64,000 bases of DNA. It comes from Salvia splendens. Its lineage: Eukaryota; Streptophyta; Magnoliopsida; Lamiales; Lamiaceae. Of this stretch, positions 22,294 to 33,835 are shown piece by piece; positions within the stretch are counted from its first letter, which is position 1, and every line of letters starts with the position of its first letter. A program made the position numbers and the translations under genes. Location of the stretch: positions 33,389,855 through 33,453,854 of the forward strand of contig NC_056047.1 of assembly GCF_004379255.2 (NCBI RefSeq). Reading direction: 5' to 3'. The notes below the pieces were generated by a model. It made no database searches. It was not told where the DNA came from and saw nothing but the letters and a program-made list of their open reading frames with translations.

Positions 22294-23733
22294 TGATAAG
22301 ACTAATTTCATGCATAGGTTATATGGTAAAATTCTTGTATTTTCGGGGTCTAACACATGTTTTAAGCCAGGTGTGTGGAAGATTTTTGCCAGATCCAAGA
22401 TAAGAAAAGGGCAATTGCATGGTCCAAGGAAACTGACGAATAAGTGAGCAATTTGAAGAAAAATTACAAGACGAAGGAAATCAAAGAGCTGAAGGGTAGA
22501 ATGGAGATTTCTACGAAGGCTTCTAGAAGATTATGTCCGCACCTATATAAAGAAGAAAGCATGCAATCAGAGGGGACCTTCTCGGTGGAGGCCTTATGAC
22601 CAGATTGTAGCTCTAGCTCACTCACATCAACATACTTTTGGGTTTCATCGGGAAATTGTGGGGTATTCTCGGGTTTATTTTGCTAGTTAGTAGTTGGGTA
22701 ACACCGTCCTTACAGAAGGGCGAAGAAACAATTTAATCGCTTTCATTTTACTTTACTGTCGGGAATTTCACCTAGCTTCGCCGTTCGAAGCTCGGCCCTG
22801 TTTACTGTTGCATTTCCGTGGTTTATGAAATTTCTGTTTCCGTATTTGAGTTGTTGATTAATTTCGATCATGGATGCCATTTATTTTGAGTTTGATGATG
22901 CTGAGGAATTGGATGTTTGATTTTTGTGTTGATCGGAGCAGATCGTTCGAATCAGAAGTTATGGAGTTGATTTTGTTTGTTGTTGGGTTCGGAATGCTTG
23001 GATCCAGAGTGGATTAAGCATCCGGCGGTTGGATCTGAAACAGGGTGATCGGAGTTGATGCCTAGCTTTCGTGTTTTCGTTTCATTCCGTCTAGTTTATG
23101 TAGATCTATTTTATTTCCGGCTAGTCGCAAGTTTCCGACGCCCGAATTTTTACATTCTGTTCGAATCTGGGTACGTGCTCTGTTTTCTTCATGTTAGTGT
23201 TTAATTCAACTGATGAGGTGCATGTTGCTGTTAGTTAAAACTTTAGTTAGTTAGTTGCAGCCTTTTCTTCCGTACTTGTTATTTCTGGAATTTGGTCCCC
23301 ACTGTTACTCGCTTTCTGTTTGGTTATATCAGAAAGTTGTTTGCTCAGTCTAGGAAGTTAGTTGGTTATTTTGATGTTCGTTGTCAGCGTGATGTTTACA
23401 GTTCCTAGGTATAGTGTTTGATTTTGTGCCTAGTTCTAATAGTAGTTAACCTCAACCCAATTTGCGTGGCATCAGCTGCTTTCTAAACCAAAGTCTTTAG
23501 ATGCTTTCTTACGTGTCCATCTTCATGGGATCGACCCCTGCTTCTCCATACTAGTCTATAGTATAACGGGTTGAGGGATCTTTGAAACACGAGCTTTGTG
23601 TGCCCAACGACTGAGTCTTCTATATTCCCTTGAGTTCCTAGACCTAGTGATCTGGTGGATTCATTGGAGTTAGTAGCTTGTCCTAGAACATTAGAACGCA
23701 CACACCGCACACACCTCGCTCGATGAACTTTCA
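22294..23733 (+). repeat. Athila 5' LTR
   Basis: 1,440-bp terminal repeat, TGATAAGACTAATTTC…GAACTTTCA. 'CACCTATATAAAGAAG' near 22545 is a likely TATA box for the element's RNA. It is followed two bases later by the tRNA-Asp-type primer-binding site. Confidence 0.9.
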
Positions 23734-23735
23734 AA

Positions 23736-23753
23736 TGGCGCCGTTGCCGGCGA
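23736..23753 (+). other. Primer-binding site (tRNA-Asp type)
   Basis: TGGCGCCGTTGCCGGCGA lies immediately inside the 5' LTR. It is complementary to the 3' end of plant tRNA-Asp with about one mismatch, the usual first-strand primer for Athila/Tat elements. Confidence 0.8.
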
Positions 23754-23833
23754 TAGATGGCGTAATTTGTGATTGTGTTTAGAGATTTTGGCATATACAG
23801 TTTTGATTTTTCTTTTTCCTTTATTTGCAGTTT

Positions 23834-26410
23834 ATGAGCAGAGGCTCACGGTTTGGAGACGGGGGTGACTCATCTGAGTGGAGGAACGATCAGTTTATTT
23901 GGCAAGTCAAGGACACAGCATCTACAGTTACCACCAGATCGGGATTATCTACGGGAGATCCATTTCCGTTTGGTTCAGAAAGTTAAGAGCATTGGAATTC
24001 GTCAGGAAGGGAGGATCCCAAATCATCTTCAGAGACAGATACAGAGGAGACAGAAATCGGAGACATGGCACACGTAGTCGATCCAGATCCGGAGATTGGT
24101 TCGCTCACTGCCCATCTAGATGGTGAGCCAGCCCAATCTATAGTGATGAATCCGCTCCAGAGAGCCATTGAGATCAAGACGAACGTGCTCGGCATCCTAC
24201 CAACATTCTCTGGGCATAGGAATGAGTGCCCGTATGAGTTCTTAAATGAATTCAGCAAATTGTGTAGCATTCATAAGAGGCCAAATGATGCAACGGAGGA
24301 GGATTATCGCCTGCGCGCGGTTCCTTTTGCCTTGAAGGGGGAAGCCAACACGTGGTTATTAAGGTTACCCCCAGATTCTATCCGCACATGGAGGGACTTT
24401 AAATTGGAGTTCCTAGATTACTTTTTCCCCTCCAACAAGACAAATGCTCTGAAGAAGGAGATAGTGGAGTGCAAGCAGGACTACGACGAGTTGTTGAGCC
24501 AATATTGGTCACGATTCAAGGGGTTGCTGGACGCCTGCCCGAATCACAGAATGATCGAGGCAGAGATTTATTATTTGTTCTATGAAGGAGCAAAACCCGA
24601 GTCGAAGGATTTGATGAACTCCTCGAGCGGGGGAAATTTTACGAAGAAGAGGGGTAGCGAAGCAAGAGAGATTCTGGGAAAGTTGATAGAGGCTAAAAAG
24701 GCATATGACAACCCGAGGAATGTTATAAGAAGAGGATCTGTAAATTAGCTGAGAGAGCAAGAAGACGAAAGAGTCGAGGCAAGAATAGATAGGCTTGAGA
24801 AAGCACTGTTGAATGCAATCGAGAAAACTAACTCACCAGCCTCACAAGAAAAAGAAAAGTCTCCAGGTCCAGGAGAAATTTCACCTCAACAATATTACAG
24901 TCCTCACGAAGGAGATTACCAGGCCCAGGTGAATGCGATGGGTAGTTGGAATCCCAATGGGAGTTGGAACCCAGGAAGACAGAGAGACGCACCCTGGAGG
25001 AACCATCCCAATTTTAGATGGAAGAAATCAAGAAGGGCAGGGCAACTGGAACAATCGGAACCAGGGAGATCATTCGAATTGGGGGAACAGGAGCCAAAAC
25101 CATCAAGGGAACTCCTATGTACCACCGCACCAAAGGAATTTCCAAACCACTTACCAAGGGCAGGGAAATCAGTACAACAATAATTCAGGAGATCAAGGAA
25201 ACATTCGCCAGAGTCAAGGAAGTGGTCCACATCTGGGTCCAGGACCAAGTTCTGGCAGCCTAATTCAAAGACACCGATGAATCTGGATGAAATGGTGCAT
25301 GACCTCGTCAGTTCTCAGCAGCATATGCAGAACAATTTGCAATCGAACAATGACGTAGTACATAAGCTCCAGGATGCTCAATTGGAACAGAAGGCAGCAA
25401 TGGATATGTTGGCAAAACAAATGTCCCAGATCGCAACCTCCTTGAGCGAGATGCGAGCAAACGAGGGGAAGATTTCTGCCTCAGTAAGGCCGCCAGACAG
25501 AGCTAACATCAGTCAAATCACTTTACGATCCGGGCGAGGTTATGAAGGTCCAGCGATAAGGAAGGAGGAAGAAACACCTTCCGTGAAGGGCAATGAGAGT
25601 AAGGATCTGATTCCTAAGTCCGAGAATTTGGAAGCAGAGGGTTCTAGGAATAGAGATGACCTTCAGGAAGGTGATTTGGGGAGACCTTTACCAAGTGTGG
25701 CTGACCCATTTTTCCTAGACCCAGAGCCGGAAGTAGAAAATGAAGTAATAAGGTGGGATTCGGGCAAATTTTCAGCTGAAGATTCTACAGGTGCAGCGAA
25801 ACAAGTGAAACCGTTCCGACACCGAGGAGAAGCTACTAAGAGGAAGGATGAACCGGTGGACTTTATGGATATCTTTGGAAAGTTGGAGATCAACTTACCA
25901 TTCTTACAGGCTCTGAAGTTGCCGGTATTCAGTAAGTTCATTAAGGAGTTCATAGCTGGGAAGACCAGACCCAGTGGGAAGATTCTGATTGGAGAAAATG
26001 TATCAGCAGTAATTCAGAAGCGAATGATGCCCTCGAAATGCACTGATCCAGGTATGTTCACCTTACCTATTTCCATCGGTGATGTAAACATTGAGCATGC
26101 CATGTGTGATGTAGGGGCATCGATAAATGTTTTACCGCTTTTCATTTACAAGAAGCTGGTAGGAGTAGGGATGGTAGATACAAAGGTGGTAATCCAATTG
26201 GCGGATAGGTCGTGCATTTTTCCAGAAGGAGTTTTAGAAAATGTTATTGTCAAAGTGCATGATTTTCTGTATCCGGCTGACTTCCATGTTATCAAAATGA
26301 GTGATAATGAATCTGTTGAGTCTAGCGGTGTTCTCCTAGGAAGACCTTTTCTCCGTACCGCTAAAACCATAATTGATGTTTTTGACGGGACCATTTCCAT
26401 CTTCATATGA
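23834..26410 (+). pseudogene. Athila gag and aspartic protease
   Basis: The gag frame begins at the ATG at 23834. It contains stops at 23984-23986 (TAA) and 24746-24748 (TAG) and a frameshift near 25020 in the Asn/Gly-rich nucleic-acid-binding part (repeats such as NWNNRNQGDHSNWGNRSQ); another frame change brings in the 25277-26410 ORF. The capsid core shows NEFSKLCSIHKRP and LKGEANTWLLRLPP. The protease is recognisable by MCDVGASINVLP, where the usual catalytic Asp-Ser/Thr-Gly is Asp-Val-Gly, and by GVLLGRPFLRTA. The block would form the capsid and process the polyprotein; it is broken in at least four places. Confidence 0.88.
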
Positions 26411-27271
26411 GAACACTTATATTCTTGTGGCTGTAGATTACGTTTCGAAATGGATAGAAGCAAAGGCTACCACTTCATGTGAAGTCAAAGAAGTGGCCAA
26501 GTTCCTTAGAACCAACATCTTCAATAGATACGGAGTGCCGCGTGCAATCATTTCTGACCAAGGGACGAACTTCCGTAATAGAACAATAGAAGCTCTGATG
26601 AGGAAATACGGGGCCACCACAGGCTTTCTACCCCGTATCATCCTCAGTCTAATGGACAGGCCGAGATTTCCAATAGGGAGATAAAGGCGATATTGGAGAA
26701 GACGGTGAATCCGTCAAGGAAGGACTGGATTAAGAGAGTTGGAGATGCATTGTGGGCATACCGGACAGCATACAAAACGCCTATAGGAATGTCACCCTAC
26801 AGGTTGGTTTTTGGCAAGATGTGCCATCTTCCCGTAGGAGTGGAGCACAGAGCATATTGGGTGGTCAAGGAAATTAATATGCGACCCCAGTCTTGTGAGG
26901 AAGAGCGAAAATTGCAACTTCAAGAGTTGGAAGAGTTGAGACTGGAGTCATATGAGTCTGCAATGTGGTACACAGAGAAGACAAGGCTCAGGCACGACAA
27001 AAACCTCCGGGTCAAGGAACTCCAAGTAGGGCAGAGAGTGCTCCTTTTCCAATCCAGGCTCAAGCTGATGCCCGGGAAGCTAAAGTCCAAATTGGTCGGG
27101 CCATACACTATTGTTGGCCTTCGATCAAACGGAGCTGTGGAAATTCAGGGCAGTGCTTCAAACTTTACTCATTTCCTTGTGAATGGTCATCGGGTAAAAG
27201 TTTTTAGGGATAATTCTGAGTTGTGCGTAGTGGAGGAAGTGCCACTACGCACACTCTCTGTTATCGCCTAA
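26385..27271 (+). pseudogene. Athila integrase core and C-terminus (RT and RNase H deleted)
   Basis: It starts abruptly after the protease with SSYENTYILVAVDYVSKW and continues through [21 protein letters not shown] frameshift near 26615 separates this from the frame ending at 27271. That frame includes [22 protein letters not shown], the [20 protein letters not shown] region and a C-terminus ending in RTLSVIA. The integrase zinc domain, RT and RNase H are missing. Integrase would insert the cDNA into the genome; this copy cannot. Confidence 0.87.
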
Positions 27272-27866
27272 TCGGTATGATGAGTAAGTGCTTTCGATGA
27301 ATTCCTGGGTCAGGTAAATGGAAATGCATTTTCAACCTATACACTGAACCAGGGGATCTCGAAGAGCACTCGTTTGAATGTGTAAATAGTTTAACTGCTT
27401 TCCTAAAAATAAAAAATTACCAAACAAAGAATTTTTTTTTTTCTAATCTTCCAAAAATATTTTCGGAACACCAGATTTCTTTAGGGAAATTGCTTTGTCA
27501 CCTTTGAATCCTTGACCTAGGAGTCTGGCGTTTCATTTTTGTTGTTTTTGCCTAAGTGTAGTATTGCGAGAAGGGAGCGTTTACAAGGGGCAGAGAGTTT
27601 AAATTTGGGAGGGAAGTGGTACATTTCGAATTTCAAAGTCACACTTTATGGGAAGGCGTACGGTTGCTGACCTCATGCCTGCAACCGCCTGCAACCGTTC
27701 CCATTCCTATCTAATACCTATTTTCTTTCCTTATTCTTTATTTCTCAAACCAAACTCTCTCTCACTCTAAAAAATCCCCAAATTTCTCTCTCTCGCAATA
27801 CCCACATTTCTTTAACCATAATCGGAATTTTCTTCCAAGTTTTTCAGTGATTTTCAGATTCAAGCC
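27272..27866 (+). other. Athila spacer between pol and env-like ORFs, with long hairpin
   Basis: Non-coding. An imperfect long hairpin spans 27287-27370: AGTGCTTTCGAT pairs with CTCGAAGAGCACT, and CCTGGGTCAG with CTGAACCAGG. The rest is AT-rich, with CT-rich tracts just before the env-like ATG (about 27748-27800). It could serve expression of the downstream ORF (inference). Confidence 0.5.
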
Positions 27867-28671
27867 ATGGAAAACAAATCGGAAGCCGGGAAACCTACCA
27901 CATCTGCCGATGCCGGTGCGGCAGCGTTTATGTCAGACTTAATGCAGAAGTTCGGCGGTCCTGAAGAGGCGATGAAAGCCGTCGCCATGTTTACAGCAAT
28001 GATGGGAAAAACCAAACCGTCCTCCGTAATAACCGCACTAACAACAGCACCACCACCACCCACTATTCCCGAAGGTTCGGCGACTCGGCACGACGTTTTG
28101 CAAACAATAACAGAGCTGACCACCAGGGTGACGGAGGCGGCGGAAGGTGAAGAAACAGGGGGTGAGGCGGATCTGGCGGCTGGGTTCGAGTGTTTAGCGG
28201 TCGGAGACCAAAGGTCAGTGTTTGTGGTTGAGGAGGAAACCTCTGTTGTTTCTGCTGGGTTATCTGAGGGGGAAACCCCGTTTAATGTTGTCAGTCTTGG
28301 TGAGGGGGAAACCCATATTGTTCCTGTTGAAGTTTTGGAGGGGGAAACCTTTGATGTTACTGTTGGTGTGTCTGAGGGGGAAACCCCTGTTGAAAATTTG
28401 GAGGGGGAAACCCCTGTTGAAAATTTAAAGGGGGAACCCCTGTTCTTGATAGTAATGCTGGTAAGGGGGAAACCCCGGTGAAGATTGTGGGCGGTGAAGC
28501 CCAGGAGGAGAAACAGTTGGTGGAGAGGGAAAACCCTATTTACATTGAGGGAGCAACCTCTGAATTGTCTGAGGAGGCGGTGGCCACCGTTACTGAAGAA
28601 ACCCCGGAGCTCGTCGATGGGGAGGTGAATCTAGTGGTAGATCTGACAGATGTCTCGGAAGAGACGGTTTC
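27867..28671 (+). pseudogene. Athila env-like ORF, N-terminal part
   Basis: From the ATG at 27867 the frame encodes an Ala-rich start and then an acidic repeat region. A short unit of the type (S/L)EGET(P/F) recurs about seven times, from DNA repeats GAGGGGGAAACCCC (about 28265-28480). At 28431-28440 one unit has lost a single A, shifting the frame; the correct frame continues from 28478. The ORF ends at 28671, where element A is inserted; the rest resumes at 46580. The function of Athila env-like proteins is unknown, and no signal peptide is visible here. Confidence 0.75.
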
Positions 28672-30606
28672 TGTAACACCCCGTTTAAAAAACAAAGAGA
28701 AAAAAAATCAATTATTTATTCCAAATTTGTAGTCATCTACTTGGTCAAATATATTTCTCCAAACCCCATCACCAAATAATTTCTCCATATCTCCACTCCC
28801 TAAAATCTCTCCAACAAACCAAATCTCCACAAAATTATTATACTATTTCAAATCTACAATTTATATGGGAATATATATATACCCAAACCATTCCACAAAT
28901 TTTTACCTTTCCTCTAAATTCTGAGATAGAAAAAGGAAAAATCGAGCAACCGGTGAATCCAAATCCTCCCTGCAATCTCAATTTGTTCTTCTCATTCCAA
29001 AGGTATAAATCCCTTCCCTTTTGATCGTTGTTATACATACCATACTTCACTCCCCACATAATTCAATCAACAAGTATCACCGATCAAACAAAACAATAAC
29101 CACAATATGAAATCAATCTTCTAATCGAATAGATGGAATCAAACTGAATTAAAGAATCAGACCTTAATCCATGAAATCAATTAGAAACTTACGTCGGGGC
29201 TGTTTTGGGGTTGTGCGGGGCTGTTCGGGATGGTTTCGGGACGTTTCGGGGTGGGTTCGGTGATGAACGATGGCTGCCCGAACACGTTTGGGTGAGTACA
29301 GCAGTCAAGCGGTGACGGCGACGGCTGTGTGCAGCACGGAGAACTGCGCTGCGTCACCTTCTGCGGCCTGACCCTGCGACGGCGACCTTCGGCGAGGAGA
29401 CTACACAGCAGCAGCGACGGGAAGCGGCTGACGACGGCTGTAGCGGCGTCGGGTAAAGCGGCGTGCGACGGAGGGGCGAACATGCAGGTGACAGCAGCAC
29501 CGTTCATTCCGGCGAGCAGTGGCCGCCAGCGTGAGGGTCGACGCGACGGAGAAGGCTTTGAAAATTGGGGATTTAAAAAAAGAATTAGGATGGTAAGAGA
29601 GAGAGAGTGTGTGTTGACCGAGATGGAGGGAGTAGGGAAATCTTTGTTTTTGTGTTGATTTGGGCCACTATTTATTTTGTTGGGCCCAAATTTTTATTTG
29701 GAGAAATAAGGCAGGCTAAGAAAATAAATAATCTTGGGCCAATAATTTAATTTTGGGAAGTTATTTAATTAATTTCGAAACATTTCAAAGAACGAGGAAT
29801 TTTATATTAATTCCGAAATAAATATATTTTTTTTGAGGAAATGAAGGCGAGAATTTAGTTATGCGCTTGTATAATTTATGGGAATTTATTCCGACATCGT
29901 GGTGGAAATACGAGGAGCTAACGGAGGAACTTTGGGCGGCCGCCGAATAATTGAAAACCGAGAAATGAGATAAACGATTTTAATTAGGGTGCATGCATGT
30001 TATTTATTTACTTGATTCATTGTGTTGATTTATGTGTTATTTAAATGCCAAAGGTGATTCCTTGCAAGCTATTTGAAAACAAAACGGCGGAAAGACGAGT
30101 TGAGGATTTAAGAATTTGAGGTGGGCTTTCTTTTTAAATAAGGGCAATGCCCTAAGTATATTTTTATGTACAAATAATATGAATATTTGTCATGCCGTGT
30201 TTTATTTTATCTATGGAACCTATCTGATGTGGCTTTTGCCATCAATGGATAATCGAATTCGGGCCTGTCTAGGGAGTGAGTCCCTACTCAGGCTAGTGTA
30301 CACAGAGGGGATCGTGAGCCGTCTTTTGGGTCGGCCGGTCCAGTGACTTGGAATGTGGCCACATTCCTTCTCATCAATGAATCAGATATGGTAGACATCT
30401 ATGGGAAAATGACTGCGTAGTCACGAGTTATACGATGGAAATGATTTTAGTGTCTTGGGCTATTTCTAAAGTTAAAACCCCAAGGTCACTCATTGGTGGC
30501 ATGATAAATACTTTTTATAAAATATTTTCGGCATAAGTCCACTGAGTGCATCAAGTACTCAGCCCTGCATTTCTTTTTAAAAATGTGCAGGTTGAGCGTG
30601 ACGGGT
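28672..30606 (+). repeat. Element A left LTR, first part
   Basis: Starts TGTAACACCCCGTTT. A GC-rich island at about 29190-29540 lies in otherwise AT-rich sequence and has fortuitous open frames. A conserved block around 30255-30365 (GGGAGTGAGTCCCTACTC, GATCGTGAGCCGTC, GGTCGGCCGGTCCAGTGA) is shared with element B. The array inserted after CGGGT at 30602-30606. Confidence 0.85.
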
Positions 30607-33119
30607 TGTCACGACCGCACTTCCTAAGGATAGAAAGCACGGTGGATCGCGACTAATGGGGGAAAATAAGAAGCGGGGAAGAAGGGGGAAACAATGAAGG
30701 GGTACGATATGTAGATCAAAAGATGAACTTTATTACCAATTATAGTCTGAAATCACGAATCACAAAGTTCGTGGGAAACATAGTTCAACAGAATAAAGAA
30801 AACATGGGAGCTAAAAAACACTTGACGTAGCGGAAGAAATTGAGAGTTAGCTACTACTATGTATAAAGATACAATAGTAACCAGAACGTTTATTGAATCC
30901 TGTCTTTGTCCAAATGCTCAACATCCTCCGCTTCCCGTCCTCGCTCAACCTGCACATAGGGAAAACATATGCAAGGGCTGAGTACTTGATGCACTCAGTG
31001 AACTCATGCCCGAATTACATTTATCCATAAAGTTATGTCAAGCCATCATTGAGTGAAACTCGGGTTTTACTTTAAAAGGCCGAGAAACACTAAAATCATT
31101 CCTTAAAAAGGTGCATGCGCATGCAAACATCATCGTCATCCTCCAGTGAGTACCATATATGAACCATCATGTGAAACGAGAATGTGGCCACAAACTCGAT
31201 CACTGGACCGGCCGACCACAAAGGACGGCTCACGATCCCCATCAGTGCACTAGTCCGAGTAGGGACTCACTCCCTAGTCAGACCCGAATTCGTTAACCAT
31301 CAAAGTCTAGTAGGACATTATCTTAGTAGACAATCAGATAGGCAATTCAAAACATAAAATACGGCATGACATAACATTTAAACCACCCTTATCTCACCAT
31401 TTACATATCATTGCAAATAAAGGAGTTTAAGTAATAAAGCCCACCTCAAAAGCTTAGAGTTTTCCTTAGTAGCTTCTCGTTCCGACCTTAGCGGATGTGC
31501 GAACCACCTTTTCAGAGAAAATACATAAAGTTCACATCAAATCTCGGTAACGAAGACATCTAGAATGCATGCACTCTAATTAAAATCTTTTAATTCGTTT
31601 TCTCGGTTTTCGTGCATTTTCGATAATTCGGCGGCCGTGCAAGGCGTCGCGTGCGACGCTGGTCGGCCGCTTACGCTCGGTCTTTTCTCTGTTGGCTCCT
31701 CGTATTTTCCATGTCGTCGAAATTACTTCCCAAAAATTATTTAAGCTCATACATTAATCATCGAAATTATTTCCCTTCGAAAATTATATTTATTTCGGAC
31801 TTGGGATTATCCTGAAAATTAATTAAATAATTTCCCACAAAATAAATTATCAGCCCAAAACTTATTAAATTCCAGCCCATCCTTATTCCTCAAATTTTAC
31901 TTTAGAGTCCAAAACAAATAAAAGATTGAGCCCAAAAGAATGGCCCAACCAAAAAAAACAAAACCAACCCATATACTCTCTTCCACCCCCATCGGTCTAC
32001 TTCTCTCTCTCTCTACCTCTCTTCTTCTCTCCTCTTTTCTTAAAACCGACGCCCACATAGTTCAACAAATTTGAGAACCTCCGCCGTTCTCCCTCCTCTG
32101 CTCCACGCCGGTGACCGCCGGAGCACATGGTCGCCGGGTAGCTGCTGTCCCGCTGTCACTGCTGGGTCGCCGCGTCGCCGCTGCTGCTGCCCCGGAAAAG
32201 GGAAACCGCTGCTGCCTGCCGGCGCCTCTCCGCCGCTGGGTCAGGCAGCTTCTCGCCGGTGTCCGCCACTGGAGACGTCGGGGCGCGGCTGTCTGCCGCT
32301 GCCCTCCGCCGCCGGCAGCTTCCCCTTCCCCGGTAACACTCCGAACTACCCCGATTCCACCCGCAAGTTACGTTTTCAACAGAAAGTTAAGTTCTTTCGA
32401 GCTTTCGATTACTTACGGCGAAAGTTCGATTGGTTTCAATTGTTGATTGTTAATTTGTTTGAATTGATTATAGAAGTGGATGTGTGAAGATCATATATGC
32501 ATAGCTACTACTTAATCATGCTTTGGGATAGGAAAGGATTATACCTCCAAAAAGTTGAGCTCGGTTGTGGTTGAAACAAAGTGGAAGCAACTTCTTCTTC
32601 TCCCCTTTTCTCTCGGATCTCTCTCTCGCTATCTCTCCCTCTCACTCTCTTTTTTTTTCTTTTGTGTGGTGTAATGTGAGGAAGAGGTTGAAGGGCTAAA
32701 GTAATGCTTTGTGTGGCTCTTGGATGGAAGAATTGATGGTGGAAGAGGGAAGGTGGAAGAGTGGAAATTGGAGGGCCCTTGGTTGAGGAACCGTCGATCA
32801 AGAGGGAAGGAAGAAGGAGAAGGAAGTTCTTGGGCTTGCTCCTAATTGCTTGGAGAGATTTGAGCTCCAAATTAATTAAATGGTGATGGGCTCAATTTGT
32901 TGCAAGCCCATATTTGTATAATTATTTATTTGTTAGACTTTTTGATTGTTATGGCCCAAAGCCATTTTGTAAAAAAAACACATTGGACTTTTTCTTTATT
33001 TTATTTAGATCGGCCCCAAGTTCTTATTTTTGTTCGTTTCGTTTCGTTTAGACAATTTATTATTCGGCTCGTCGTAACTTGGTGTTGTTCCAAGTACTAT
33101 ATAAAGTACGGGTGTTACA
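30607..33119 (-). repeat. Array LTR 1 (outer 3' LTR)
   Basis: Plus-strand ends TGTCACGACCGC and GGGTGTTACA. With LTR 2 it retains GTCGCCGC in the GC-rich island (near 32168-32185), which LTRs 3 and 4 lack. The GC-rich island at ~32071-32335 yields fortuitous open frames. The CT-rich tract lies at ~31979-32040. Confidence 0.9.
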
Positions 33120-33130
33120 TTCTATCCACC

Positions 33131-33350
33131 TTAACAGAAATTTCGTCCTGAAATTTGCTCTTCTCTAACGAACAGCTCCGAGTACTTCTCTTTCATTTTA
33201 TCCTCGAGTTCCCATGTAGTCTCCTCATAAACAGCATTGTTGTTGCTCGGGCACTCTTTGGCAAAGTGTCCAACTCCACCACATTTGTAGCACATACTAG
33301 TCCCAATTCTGCATTCACCCAAATGATTCTTTCTTTTACAGTTATCATCT
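33131..33350 (-). pseudogene. Array internal domain 1: gag zinc-knuckle fragment
   Basis: Minus-strand reading DNCKRKNHLGEC…CYKCGGVGHFAKEC, the two-part Cys/His region of Tekay/Del gag (CCHC knuckle CX2CX4HX4C). About 40 residues later it runs into the sequence of the pol end/polypurine tract (EEQISGRNFC), so everything from gag to the 3' end has been deleted. Not a working protein. Confidence 0.8.
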
Positions 33351-33835
33351 AAGGATAGATGTTTCGTGCGTTATTTTCGTTCGAGCATTTCACCCTGGTA
33401 TGAAGAAACGTAGTAACTTGCAGTCTCGTCAATCTTTCGAACTAGAACAAGTAGTGCTTCACAGGGTCACCATTGTCTCGTCATCTAATCACCACTTGGA
33501 ATTCGCTCTTTTCTAAGCCTCATTCGTTCCATCGATAAATATATTGCCTTAAAAGAAAGCATAATCCGCGCGTATATAATTAGCCTACATTTAAGTCCTT
33601 TGAAATCTACATCTCATAATATTATCAATCATACTCCATTCATTATCACGTCCGACATCACTTGCATAAACATTTCTCATTTCAAAACATTTTACCTTCT
33701 CTTTTGTTGAGCGCGGCGAGACGGAATGTTGAGCCTTCAATGAATACTCTTTTAGTCTAGCGAAACGAGTCTAGACTAGATTGAATAAAAGACTCTCGGT
33801 CCAGAGCGGAAAGAAAAATTGCTCTGATACCATTT

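Noticed and set aside
23853..24126. Two overlapping small ORFs in the Athila leader (23853-24077, 23878-24126)
   Set aside because: Out of frame with gag. The ATG at 23834 gives the frame that continues into the capsid domain, though broken at 23984.
28838..29059. ORFs in the element A LTR (28838-29059, 29181-29507, 29329-29658, 44618-44818, 44970-45336)
   Set aside because: LTR sequence; composition-driven frames not kept intact between the two LTRs.
32071..32487. 138-codon plus-strand ORF in the B LTR, repeated at 35296-35712, with similar frames at 38564-38932 and 41786-42154
   Set aside because: It lies in the GC-rich island of the LTR, on the strand opposite to the element. Frames and starts shift between copies because of small indels, and no protein family is recognisable.
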